Shown here: positions 34,338-42,077 of the stretch, piece after piece
Layout of the letters: every line of letters begins with the position of its first letter
How positions within the stretch are numbered: position 1 is the stretch's first letter
The notes under the pieces: model-generated
What the model was told of the DNA's origin: nothing
Databases searched by the model: none
Seen by the model: only the letters and a program-made list of their open reading frames with translations
Position numbers and translations under genes: made by a program
NCBI GenBank assembly: GCA_022792945.1
Contig: JAAWBZ010000084.1
Coordinates: 1 to 55,607 of the forward strand
From: Oscillospiraceae bacterium
Lineage (GTDB): Bacteria > Bacillota > Clostridia > Oscillospirales > Oscillospiraceae
Length of the DNA stretch: 55,607 nt
Direction of reading: 5' to 3'

Positions 34338-34961
34338 GTGTTTGCAGGCGCGATCATTTTGGTGGCAGCGGCCGGCTATCTGTTGGGGAACCTCAACGGC
34401 GCGATCCTCATCTCCAGGTGGATGCTCCGGGAGGATGTGCGCACCCACGGCAGCGGCAACGCGGGCCTGACCAACTTTTTCCGGAGCTACGGCGGCATTC
34501 GGACCCTGATGGTCCTGTTCATCGACGTGGCAAAGACCGCAGCGGCGTGCCTGCTGGGGGCGTGGCTGCTGGGACGCTTCGGCTATGGGCAGCTGGGGAA
34601 GATGCTGGGCGGGGCGTTTACGGTCCTGGGGCATCTGTTCCCGGTGTTCTTCCAGTTCCGCGGGGGCAAGGGTGTATTGTGCTCGGCGACCCTGGCGGGG
34701 ATGATGGACTGGCGCATCCTGGTGGTGCTGCTGGCGGTGTTCATCCTGGCGGTGGCGCTGACGCGGTATGTCTCCCTGGGCTCCTGCCTGGGGGCGGCGG
34801 GGTATGTGCCGGCGTTTGCGTGGCGCTTCCCGGGGGACTGGCCGGTTCTGGGCATCGCGCTGGTTCTGGCCTTGGCGGCGCTGGTCATGCACCGGAAGAA
34901 CATCCGGCGCATACTGAAAGGGGAGGAGAGCCGGCTCTCCTTCCGTCACGACAAGACGTAA
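34338..34961 (+). CDS. plsY: Glycerol-3-phosphate acyltransferase PlsY
   Basis: The protein has 207 residues, an integral membrane enzyme that acylates glycerol 3-phosphate using acyl-phosphate, the first step of phospholipid synthesis. The family motifs are all present: HGSGNAGLTNFFR, FQFRGGKGV and HRKNIRRILKGEE near the C-terminus. GTG start, 3 bases after der; gpsA, which makes its substrate, follows 14 bases later. Confidence 0.95.
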   Translation: MFAGAIILVAAAGYLLGNLNGAILISRWMLREDVRTHGSGNAGLTNFFRSYGGIRTLMVLFIDVAKTAAACLLGAWLLGRFGYGQLGKMLGGAFTVLGHLFPVFFQFRGGKGVLCSATLAGMMDWRILVVLLAVFILAVALTRYVSLGSCLGAAGYVPAFAWRFPGDWPVLGIALVLALAALVMHRKNIRRILKGEESRLSFRHDKT

Positions 34962-34975
34962 GGAAGGGGTTGCAT

Positions 34976-35968
34976 ATGGAGATTGCAGTCATTGGCAGCG
35001 GCGGCTGGGGTACGGCTCTGGCAAAGCTGCTCTCGGAGAACGGCCATGCCGTCACGCTCTGGTCCTTCCTCCCGGAGGAGGCGGCACAGCTGCAAAGGAC
35101 CCGGGAGAATCCGCTGCTGCCCGGCGTCCGCCTGCCGGAGCTGGCCTTTACCAGCGATCCGGCCTGCGCGGCGGGGAAGCCTGTGGTGGTCATGGCCTCG
35201 CCGTCCTTCGCGGCCCGTTCCACGGCGGAGCTGGTCGGGCCGTACCTGCGCCAGGACGCGGTGCTGGTGTCCGTGGCCAAGGGCATTGAGGCGGGGACGT
35301 CTCTGCGGCTGAGCGAGATTTACGAGCAGGTCACCGGCCGCACGGTGGCGGTCCTCTGCGGCCCGTCCCACGCCGAGGAGGTGGGCCGCGGCATTCCCAC
35401 CGGCTGTGTCGCGGCCAGCCGCGACATCCGCGTGGCGGAGATGGTCCAGGATATTTTTATGAACGACCGCTTCCGCGTCTATGCCAGCGCCGACGTGGTG
35501 GGCGTGGAGCTGGGGGCGGCGCTGAAAAATGTCGTGGCCCTGTGCGCAGGCATCTGTGACGGCATGGGCTTCGGCGACAACACCAAGGCGCTGCTGATGA
35601 CCCGCGGTCTCACGGAGATCGCCCGCCTGGGCGTGGCCCTGGGCGGCAAGAACGAGAGCTTCGCGGGGCTGACAGGCGTAGGGGATCTGGTTGTCACGTG
35701 TACCTCCATGCACTCGCGCAACCGCCGCGCCGGCATTCTCATCGGCCAGGGGAAGGACCCCAAGGCGGCCATGGACGAGGTGGGCGCGGTGGTGGAGGGC
35801 TACTACGCAGCCAAGTCCGCCCACGAGCTGGCGGAGAAGGCCGGGGTGGAGATGCCCATCGCCCGGGAGGCCTACGCCGTCCTCTACGAGGGACGCCCGC
35901 CCCGGGAGGCCATGCAGCTGCTGATGACCCGTGACCGCCGGCACGAGTTCGAGGACGCCGGCTGGTGA
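34976..35968 (+). CDS. gpsA: Glycerol-3-phosphate dehydrogenase (NAD(P)+)
   Basis: The protein has 330 residues. N-terminal nucleotide-binding motif GSGGWGTALA, catalytic lysine region LGAALKNVVAL, and GLTGVGDLVVTCTS, all typical. It reduces dihydroxyacetone phosphate to sn-glycerol 3-phosphate, the substrate of PlsY encoded just upstream. AGGAAGGGG lies 6-8 bases before the start. A bidirectional terminator separates it from the convergent rpmB. Confidence 0.96.
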   Translation: MEIAVIGSGGWGTALAKLLSENGHAVTLWSFLPEEAAQLQRTRENPLLPGVRLPELAFTSDPACAAGKPVVVMASPSFAARSTAELVGPYLRQDAVLVSVAKGIEAGTSLRLSEIYEQVTGRTVAVLCGPSHAEEVGRGIPTGCVAASRDIRVAEMVQDIFMNDRFRVYASADVVGVELGAALKNVVALCAGICDGMGFGDNTKALLMTRGLTEIARLGVALGGKNESFAGLTGVGDLVVTCTSMHSRNRRAGILIGQGKDPKAAMDEVGAVVEGYYAAKSAHELAEKAGVEMPIAREAYAVLYEGRPPREAMQLLMTRDRRHEFEDAGW

Positions 35969-36051
35969 CTTCAAAAAAGTGCCTTGCGGTTGTTCCATTC
36001 CCTCCGTTTGTTGTGCGGCGCCGCCTGCGGGCGGAAAGGGGGCGGAATGAC

Positions 36052-36085
36052 CAAAAAGGGCAGGCCCGGCGGCCTGCCCTTTTTG
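36052..36085. terminator. Bidirectional terminator between gpsA and rpmB
   Basis: AAAAAGGGCAGGCC (from 36053) pairs with GGCCTGCCCTTTTT; A-run on one side and T-run on the other, serving convergent genes. Confidence 0.93.
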
Positions 36086-36103
36086 GAAGTACTGTTGATT
36101 CAA

Positions 36104-36292
36104 TTACACCGCACGCTCGACCTTGTTGGAGCGCAAGCATCTTGTACAGACGTAAACATGGCACGGAGAACCGTCAACAATTGCCTTTACACGCTTGACA
36201 TTGGGCTTCCACATCCGGTTGGAACGTCTGTGGGAGTGGGAGACCTTGATGCCGAACGCAACACCCTTGCCGCAAATATCGCACTTAGCCAC
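36104..36292 (-). CDS. rpmB: 50S ribosomal protein L28
   Basis: The protein has 62 residues, the zinc-binding type with CDIC near the N-terminus and CTRC near the C-terminus; HSHRRSNRMWKPN is the family core. The start is taken as GTG 36292 (reading AKCDICGK) because AAGGAGG lies 7-8 bases upstream. The GTG at 36301 is inside that ribosome site and would add three residues. It is monocistronic, on the minus strand between two plus-strand blocks. Confidence 0.95.
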   Translation of the reverse strand: MAKCDICGKGVAFGIKVSHSHRRSNRMWKPNVKRVKAIVDGSPCHVYVCTRCLRSNKVERAV

Positions 36293-36346
36293 TGGCTGCA
36301 CCTCCTTGCCAACAGAAATTCAACGCATTCAAACACGCTGCTAGAT

Positions 36347-36375
36347 ATATTACCAGATTTCCCTCAAAAAAGCAA
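36347..36375 (-). promoter_or_regulatory. Promoter of rpmB
   Basis: On the minus strand TTGCTT (36375-36370) and TAATAT (36352-36347) with a 17-base spacer. Confidence 0.65.
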
Positions 36376-36419
36376 GCGTTTTCCCGAAGATTTTTGTCTT
36401 AATTTTTCCCGCCAGTCTG

Positions 36420-36448
36420 TTGCGAAAATCAGGGATTCGCGTTATAAT
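36420..36448 (+). promoter_or_regulatory. Promoter of hprK
   Basis: TTGCGA (36420-36425) and a perfect TATAAT (36443-36448) with a 17-base spacer, 32 bases before the start codon. Confidence 0.75.
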
Positions 36449-36480
36449 ATTCGACAAGTGAGCGATGAGGTGAGCCAATC

Positions 36481-37428
36481 ATGATCAATTCCTACAGCGT
36501 CCCCCTTTCCCAGCTGGTCAAAGAATTCAATTTGCGGCCGGTGCACAAGTCCACGGATTTTGAGCAGACCAATATCACCGTGGACGATATCAGCCGTCCT
36601 GGCCTGCAGATGGCGGGGTATTTCGACCATTTCGAGCCTATGCGCCTCCAGGTAATCGGCACGGTGGAGACCACCTATCTCAATAAGCTCCACAGTGAAA
36701 AGCGCACGGAGATTTTTGACCGGTTTTTTTCCTATAAGATTCCGGCTCTAATCATCTCGCGGGATCTGGAGCCGCTGCCGGAGTGCCTGCAAATGGCGGA
36801 GAAGCACGATATCACCATCCTCCAGGGCAGCGAGACCACCTCCTATATCGTATCCAGCCTGATTTCGGCACTGAAGGTGTACCTGGCGCCGCGGATCACC
36901 CGCCACGGCGTGCTGGTGGAGGTCTACGGCGAGGGTCTGCTGCTGCTGGGCGAGAGCGGCATCGGCAAGAGCGAGGCGGCGGTGGAGCTTTTGAAGCGCG
37001 GCCACCGGCTGATCGCGGACGACGCGGTGGAGATCAAGAAGGTGTCCTCCAAGAAGTGCTTTGGCACCGCGCCGGAGCTGATCCGGCACTATATTGAGCT
37101 GCGCGGCATCGGCGTGGTCAACGTGGCCAAGCTCTTCGGCATGGCGGCGGTCAAGGCCAGTGCGGACATCGACCTGATTATCAACATTGTTCCCTGGCGC
37201 AACGGCGAGCCTTATGACCGCTTGGGCCTGGAGAATCAGTATGTGGACATTCTGGGGGTGAAGATTCCGGCGCTGACCATCCCCATCACGCCGGGGCGCA
37301 ACCTGGCGGTGATCCTGGAGGTGGCGGCCATGAACAACCGTCAGAAGAAGATGGGCTACAACGCCGCGGCGGAGTTCACCGAGCAGGTCAACAAGCACTT
37401 TGACGCCTCCTTCGGAGAGAGCTTTTGA
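36481..37428 (+). CDS. hprK: HPr kinase/phosphorylase
   Basis: The protein has 315 residues. The C-terminal kinase domain has Walker A GESGIGKS (157-164), LIADDAVEI and the signature LRGIGVVNVAKLFG. It phosphorylates HPr on Ser46 and so controls sugar uptake and carbon catabolite repression in Firmicutes. GATGAGGTGAGCC precedes the start. A strong hairpin after the stop separates it from murB. No ptsH or crh is in the window. Confidence 0.97.
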   Translation: MINSYSVPLSQLVKEFNLRPVHKSTDFEQTNITVDDISRPGLQMAGYFDHFEPMRLQVIGTVETTYLNKLHSEKRTEIFDRFFSYKIPALIISRDLEPLPECLQMAEKHDITILQGSETTSYIVSSLISALKVYLAPRITRHGVLVEVYGEGLLLLGESGIGKSEAAVELLKRGHRLIADDAVEIKKVSSKKCFGTAPELIRHYIELRGIGVVNVAKLFGMAAVKASADIDLIINIVPWRNGEPYDRLGLENQYVDILGVKIPALTIPITPGRNLAVILEVAAMNNRQKKMGYNAAAEFTEQVNKHFDASFGESF

Positions 37429-37711
37429 ATACAAATGCCGAGAAACGGCGAGGTTTGGCCCCGGGGGGTGCAAGCCTCGCCGTTTGCTGTAGAAGAGGGG
37501 AAGGGGGGCGGCATGGGAAAGAGTGCGAAGATTCTGAGCGAGCTGGTGGCAATCAGCCTTTTGGCCCTGGTGATCTTCTGCTTCCGCCCGCCGCCGGAGG
37601 GCGAATCCCAAAAACATTTTAAAACATTTTGTAACTTTTTCCCCTGGGAGTATTTTCATTTTCCCCAACATATGATATATTTGATAGGAACGAACGGAAG
37701 GAGGGACTGCG
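37429..37711. other. Intergenic region between hprK and murB
   Basis: The region holds a strong hairpin (37443-37485) and an AT-rich stretch (about 37610-37685). The latter may hold the murB promoter: TATATT at about 37676, with no good -35. A frame opening at 37513 has a ribosome-like site and a hydrophobic run but no stop before the middle of murB, so I do not call it. Confidence 0.5.
37443..37485 (+). terminator. Probable terminator after hprK
   Basis: AAACGGCGAGG (37443-37453) pairs perfectly with CCTCGCCGTTT (37475-37485). Only TTTGCTGT follows, so it may be inefficient. Confidence 0.6.
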
Positions 37712-38611
37712 ATGGAATGGATCGCGCGGCTGCGGGCGCGGTGCCCGGAGGTCGAGGTGCGTCCGGAGGAGCCGCTGGCCCGCCACGTCTCCTTCCGCAT
37801 CGGCGGCCCGGCGGCGGTGATGGCCTTCCCCAGAACAGAGGAACACCTGGCGGCGCTGCTGCGCTTTGCCCGGGACGAGGGCGTGCCCGCCGTCATTTTG
37901 GGGGCCGGCACCAATGTCCTGCCGCCGGACGGCGGGCTGGACGCCCTGGTCATCTGTCTGCTGGGCGGCCTGGACACCCTGCGGCTGCTGGAGGACGGCC
38001 GGATCGAGGCCGGCGCCGGTGTGACACTGGCCCGGTGTGCCTCCTTCGCCTGCCGGATGGGTTTGACGGGCCTGGAGTTCGCCCACGGCATCCCTGGCTC
38101 CCTGGGCGGCGGCCTCTATATGAACGCCGGGGCCTACGGCGGCGAGCTGTGCCAGGTGGCGGCGGAGACCACGGTCATGGAGCGGGACGGAACGCTGAAA
38201 ACCTTCCGCGGCGCGGCCCAGGGCTTCGGCTACCGCCGCAGCGCCTTCCAGGAGATGGACGCCGTGATCGTCCGCGCCGTCCTGGCCCTGTCCCCCGGCG
38301 ACCGGGAGGCGATCCGGGCCAAAATGCAGGACCTGGCCCAGCGGCGCAGGGCCTCCCAGCCGCTGAATGTGCCCTCGGCGGGCAGTACCTTCCGCCGCCC
38401 TCAGGGCGGCTACGCCGCGGCACTCATCGACCAGGCAGGGCTGAAGGGCCTGCGGGTGGGCGGCGCGGTCGTGTCGGAGAAGCACGCGGGCTTCGTGGTC
38501 AACGACCGCGGCGGTACCTGCGCCGACGTACTGACGCTGATCCGTCAGGTGCAGGCGCGGGTGTATGAACGCTCCGGGATCCGCCTGGAACCGGAGATCC
38601 GGATTTTGTGA
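37712..38611 (+). CDS. murB: UDP-N-acetylenolpyruvoylglucosamine reductase
   Basis: The protein has 299 residues, an FAD- and NADPH-dependent enzyme of peptidoglycan precursor synthesis. Seen are FRIGGPA, GAGTNVL, the FAD-binding GIPGSLGGGLYMNAGAYGGE, GYRRSAFQ and SAGSTFRRP with the catalytic serine. It is the short type-II form usual in Gram-positives. AGGAGG lies 7 bases before the ATG. It is followed by rapZ within 8 bases. Confidence 0.96.
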   Translation: MEWIARLRARCPEVEVRPEEPLARHVSFRIGGPAAVMAFPRTEEHLAALLRFARDEGVPAVILGAGTNVLPPDGGLDALVICLLGGLDTLRLLEDGRIEAGAGVTLARCASFACRMGLTGLEFAHGIPGSLGGGLYMNAGAYGGELCQVAAETTVMERDGTLKTFRGAAQGFGYRRSAFQEMDAVIVRAVLALSPGDREAIRAKMQDLAQRRRASQPLNVPSAGSTFRRPQGGYAAALIDQAGLKGLRVGGAVVSEKHAGFVVNDRGGTCADVLTLIRQVQARVYERSGIRLEPEIRIL

Positions 38612-38619
38612 GGTGGCAG

Positions 38620-39501
38620 ATGCAGCAGTTTTTGATTGTTTCCGGGATGTCCGGCGCGGGGAAGAGCAAGGCGCTGTCCAATTTGGAGGACTTCGGCTTC
38701 TACTGCGTGGACAATATGCCCGAGGACCTGATCCCCCAGTTTGCCCAGCTGTGCATGGCGACCAAGTCCAAATATGAGAAGGTGGCCCTGGTGACCGACG
38801 CCCGCAGCGGACAGACCTTCGACGGCCTGTTCCAGGCGCTGGACGCCCTGGCGGACCTGGGGTGTCAATACTCCATCGTCTTTATCGAGGCCAGCACCGG
38901 GGTCCTCATCAAGCGCTTCAAGGAGACGCGGCGCATGCACCCGCTGACCAAGGACGGCTCGGATCTGCTGGAGGCCGTGGAGCGGGAGCGCAGGCTCCTG
39001 GAGCCGGTGCGCAACCGCGCCAACTTCATCCTGGACACCACCAACCTCTCCACCGCCAAGCTGCGGGGGGAGCTGGCGAACCTCTTCGCCGGGGACCGGC
39101 GGGACCACGCTATGTCGGTAAACGTGGTGTCCTTCGGCTTCAAGTACGGCCTGCCCATGGATGCGGACCTGGTGTTCGACGTGCGGATGCTGCCGAACCC
39201 CTACTATATCACCGACCTCCGGCACCGCACGGGGCTGGAGAAGCCGGTGCGCGATTTTGTATTTTCCTACCAGCAGTCGCTGGATCTGATGGAGCGGCTG
39301 GAATCGTTGCTCGCGTTCTCGCTGCCGCTGTACGTGGAGGAGGGCAAGAGCAATCTGGTCATCGCCGTGGGCTGCACCGGCGGGCGGCACCGCTCGGTGG
39401 CAGTGGCGCAGGAGCTGGGCGAGTATATCGCCCGTCTGGGCTTCGCCACCACCATCGGCCACCGGGACGCCGCGCGGGCCGCGGTAGGAGGTGTCCTATG
39501 A
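38620..39501 (+). CDS. rapZ: RapZ/YvcJ nucleotide-binding protein
   Basis: The protein has 293 residues: Walker A GMSGAGKS (9-16), DARSGQTF, RRMHPL and the C-terminal GCTGGRHRSVAVA. In E. coli RapZ is an RNA adaptor sensing glucosamine 6-phosphate; in Firmicutes YvcJ is a GTPase/ATPase of less clear role. ATG 38620 matches the family N-terminus (MQQFLIVSGMSGAGKS); the GTG at 38608 overlaps the murB stop. Its end overlaps yvcK by 4 bases. Confidence 0.95.
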   Translation: MQQFLIVSGMSGAGKSKALSNLEDFGFYCVDNMPEDLIPQFAQLCMATKSKYEKVALVTDARSGQTFDGLFQALDALADLGCQYSIVFIEASTGVLIKRFKETRRMHPLTKDGSDLLEAVERERRLLEPVRNRANFILDTTNLSTAKLRGELANLFAGDRRDHAMSVNVVSFGFKYGLPMDADLVFDVRMLPNPYYITDLRHRTGLEKPVRDFVFSYQQSLDLMERLESLLAFSLPLYVEEGKSNLVIAVGCTGGRHRSVAVAQELGEYIARLGFATTIGHRDAARAAVGGVL

Positions 39502-40511
39502 CCGCCACCTTTGAGGATGCCGTCCGCGTCTACCTCCCGGGTCGGCGTGACCCGAAAATCGTGTGCCTGGGCGGGGGCCACGGCATGTCCACCATGCTCC
39601 GCGGCCTCAAGCGCTACACCCGCAATATCACGGCCATCGTCACTGTGGCTGACGACGGCGGCGGCTCCGGCGCGCTGCGAGAGGACCTGGGCATGCCGCC
39701 GCCGGGAGATATCCGCAACTGCATCCTGGCCCTGGCCAACACCGAGCCGACTATGGAGCGGCTGCTGAACTACCGTTTCCAGGAGGGGACGCTCTCGGGC
39801 CAGAGCTTTGGCAATCTCTTCTTGGCGGCCATGAACGGCATCTCCGAGACCTTCGACGAGGCGGTGCACCGCATGGGCGACGTCCTGGCCATCACCGGCC
39901 GGGTCCTGCCGGTGACCAACCAGAGCGTCCACCTGGAGGCGGCCTTCGACAACGGCGCGCGGGTGCTGGGAGAGAGTAAGATCGCCGTCTACAAAAAGCA
40001 GGAGGACTGCCGCATCGACCACGTCCGGCTGCTGCCCGAGCGCCCCGAGGCCCTGGAGGAGAGCCTGGAGGCCATCCGGGAGGCGGATATGATCGTGATG
40101 GGGCCGGGGAGCCTCTATACCAGCGTGATTCCCAACCTTCTGGTGGCGGGCGTGCCGGACGCCATCGCCGACTCCAGGGCCTGCCGGGTGCTGGTGATGA
40201 ACATCATGACCCAGGAGGGCGAGACCGAGGGCTACACCGGCGTGGAGCACATCCGTGCGCTGCTGCGCCACGCGGGGCGGGACGTGGTGGACGTATGCGT
40301 AGCCAACGGCGCCCCGGTGCCCACGGAGATTTCCGCGGCCTACCGGGCCGAGGACGCGGAGCCGGTGGAGCTGTGCCGCGAGGAGATCGAGCGCATGGGC
40401 ATCCGGGTCTACTGCTATCCGCTGCTGGCCCGGGGCCAGAACGCCCGGCACGACTCCGACGCCCTGGCCCGGGCGCTGATGGCGGTGCTGGGCGAGTACG
40501 CGGTGAGGTGA
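39498..40511 (+). CDS. yvcK: YvcK/GlmR-type gluconeogenesis factor
   Basis: The protein has 337 residues of the UPF0052/CofD-like family. Motifs: GGGHGMSTMLRGLK, VTVADDGGGSGALRED and PGDIRNC. In Bacillus it binds UDP-GlcNAc and supports cell-wall precursor supply on gluconeogenic carbon. ATG overlaps the rapZ stop (ATGA), and whiA follows, the conserved Firmicutes order. Confidence 0.95.
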   Translation: MTATFEDAVRVYLPGRRDPKIVCLGGGHGMSTMLRGLKRYTRNITAIVTVADDGGGSGALREDLGMPPPGDIRNCILALANTEPTMERLLNYRFQEGTLSGQSFGNLFLAAMNGISETFDEAVHRMGDVLAITGRVLPVTNQSVHLEAAFDNGARVLGESKIAVYKKQEDCRIDHVRLLPERPEALEESLEAIREADMIVMGPGSLYTSVIPNLLVAGVPDAIADSRACRVLVMNIMTQEGETEGYTGVEHIRALLRHAGRDVVDVCVANGAPVPTEISAAYRAEDAEPVELCREEIERMGIRVYCYPLLARGQNARHDSDALARALMAVLGEYAVR

Positions 40512-40522
40512 GGGGAATGGCC

Positions 40523-41428
40523 ATGTCCTTTGCCGCCGGCGTGCGGCAGGAGCTGTGCCGCCAGGCGGTGGGCCGGAGGTGCTGCGCCGTGGCGGAGGCT
40601 TTCGGCGTGCTGCTGTACGCCAATGCCTTCACCCCGGACACGGTCCGGGTGGTGACGGAGAACGCTGATTTTGCCGCCCGCCTGCCCCGGATCTTCCGCC
40701 GCGCCTTCGGTCTCGGCTTTGACGCCGTGCCGGAGGAGGGGGGCCGGACGGGCAAGCTGATTTTTACCATCTCCGACCAGGAGAAGATCGCACGGATTTT
40801 TGAGGCCTTCGGTTTCTCCGCGGCGCAGCACATCTCGCTCCACGTAAACTTCGGCATCCTGGAGGAGGAGTGCTGCCGCGTGTCGTTCCTGCGGGGGGCG
40901 TTCCTGGCCGGCGGCAGCGTCACGGATCCGGCCAAGCGCTACCATTTGGAGCTGTCCACCGCCCACCGGAAGGTGGGCGGTGAGACGGAGGCGCTGTTGC
41001 TGGACCTGGGCTTCCGGCCCAAGGCGCTTTCCCGGGGCGGCGTCAGCATCCTCTACTTCAAGCAGAGCGACGCCATTGAGGACCTGCTGACCCTGCTGGG
41101 CGCGCCGGTGGCGGCCATGGCGGTGATGGAGGCCAAGGTGGAGAAGGAGCTGCGCAACGGCGTCAACCGCCGTGTCAACTGCGACACCGCCAACCTCACC
41201 AAGGTGGTGGACGCCGCCCAGGAGCAGATCGCGGCCATCCGCCGCTTAGAGCGCCGGGGCGCGCTGGCGGAGCTGCCGGACAAGCTGCGGGCGACCGCGG
41301 CCCTGCGCCTGGAGAACCCGGAGGCGACCCTGGCCGAGCTTGCCGAAATGCAGGACCCGCCGGTGAGCAAGTCCGCCATGAACCACCGCCTGCGCAAGCT
41401 CCTGGAGCTGGCGGGAAAGGCGCCTTGA
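40523..41428 (+). CDS. whiA: Sporulation/division regulator WhiA
   Basis: The protein has 301 residues: an N-terminal homing-endonuclease-like domain (FLRGAFLAGGSVTDPAKRYHLE) without nuclease function and a C-terminal helix-turn-helix (LAELAEMQDPPVSKSAMNHRLRKL). WhiA affects division and chromosome segregation in Firmicutes. ATG 40523 (MSFAAGVRQEL, the family N-terminus) has AGGGG 7 bases upstream; ATG 40517 would add two residues. Confidence 0.95.
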   Translation: MSFAAGVRQELCRQAVGRRCCAVAEAFGVLLYANAFTPDTVRVVTENADFAARLPRIFRRAFGLGFDAVPEEGGRTGKLIFTISDQEKIARIFEAFGFSAAQHISLHVNFGILEEECCRVSFLRGAFLAGGSVTDPAKRYHLELSTAHRKVGGETEALLLDLGFRPKALSRGGVSILYFKQSDAIEDLLTLLGAPVAAMAVMEAKVEKELRNGVNRRVNCDTANLTKVVDAAQEQIAAIRRLERRGALAELPDKLRATAALRLENPEATLAELAEMQDPPVSKSAMNHRLRKLLELAGKAP

Positions 41429-41442
41429 GGGAGGCGGAAACC

Positions 41443-41742
41443 GTGAAAAAGAGAGAAAAACAGCCTATGGATATGCGCAGGGCGCATCACTGGTGCCAGA
41501 ATCTGGCGTGCGCCTGCGGCGTATTGGAATTTATTCTCTATGTATTCGTGGAAGGTTTTTCGTGGCTGTTTCTGGGCCTGATGGGGCTGTTTGCCGTGCT
41601 GAGCATAATTGCGGATCAGCTGGACAAGCGCTACGTCCAGTGCCCGTACTGCCATCATCCGCTGTCTGTCAGCGGCCCGGGGGAGGCGCCGGAGCTGGGC
41701 CGGTTCTGTCTCCACTGCGGGAAGGAACTGCCGCGGGCGTGA
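41443..41742 (+). CDS. Small membrane protein with C-terminal zinc ribbon (paralogue 1)
   Basis: The protein has 99 residues: a basic MKKREKxPMD head, two hydrophobic segments (about 24-60, GVLEFILYVFV and LFLGLMGLFAVLSII) and a zinc ribbon (CPYCHHPL..FCLHCGKEL). It shares head, layout and exact length with the next gene, so the two arose by duplication. GTG 41443 is chosen because its N-terminus aligns with the next protein and GGGAGGCGG lies upstream. Function unknown. It sits between whiA and dnaE and is probably co-transcribed with them. Confidence 0.75.
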   Translation: MKKREKQPMDMRRAHHWCQNLACACGVLEFILYVFVEGFSWLFLGLMGLFAVLSIIADQLDKRYVQCPYCHHPLSVSGPGEAPELGRFCLHCGKELPRA

Positions 41743-41761
41743 CCGGAGAGGAGCGGGAAAC

Positions 41762-42061
41762 ATGAAAAAAAGAGAAAAACTGCCCATGGACTGTTTTCGG
41801 GCCGTCTGGTATGCCAACTGGCTGGCGGTTGGCGGCGTGTTGGTCGCCATGCTGGGGGTTTTCCTGGTCAGCCAGCTGGGGAGCTGGTGGTGGCTGATCG
41901 TGTCGCTGCCGGGCGTGCCCCTGATCGCGGCGGGATACCGGCTGTACGAACGCCGCGTTCGCTGTCCCGGATGCGGCCGGGTCCTGGCGACGTTGGGCCG
42001 GTATTCCATGGAACTGCCGGGCTTTTGCCCTTACTGCGGCAAAGACATCCGCTTCCTCTGA
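41762..42061 (+). CDS. Small membrane protein with C-terminal zinc ribbon (paralogue 2)
   Basis: The protein has 99 residues: MKKREKLPMD head, two hydrophobic segments (about 20-60, LAVGGVLVAMLGVFLV and WWLIVSLPGVPLIAAGY) and a zinc ribbon (CPGCGRVL..FCPYCGKDI). It is the paralogue of the preceding gene, 19 bases away. GGAGAGGAGCGGG precedes the ATG. No recognised family. The ribbon probably faces the cytosol and may bind a protein or nucleic acid partner. Confidence 0.78.
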   Translation: MKKREKLPMDCFRAVWYANWLAVGGVLVAMLGVFLVSQLGSWWWLIVSLPGVPLIAAGYRLYERRVRCPGCGRVLATLGRYSMELPGFCPYCGKDIRFL

Positions 42062-42077
42062 CTGAAAGGAGACCATC

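Noticed and set aside
30837-34949. A 1370-residue open frame on the minus strand
   Set aside because: It lies antisense to the SLH/YkuD gene, der and plsY, which carry clear family motifs. High GC makes stop codons rare in the opposite frame; the translation is low-complexity His/Arg/Ala-rich with no family signature.
37513-38568. A frame starting with a hydrophobic run (ILSELVAISLLALVIFCF) and a ribosome-like site
   Set aside because: It has no stop before deep inside murB and becomes Gly/Arg-rich noise there. A real small membrane protein would need its own stop near 37600-37700, which is not present.
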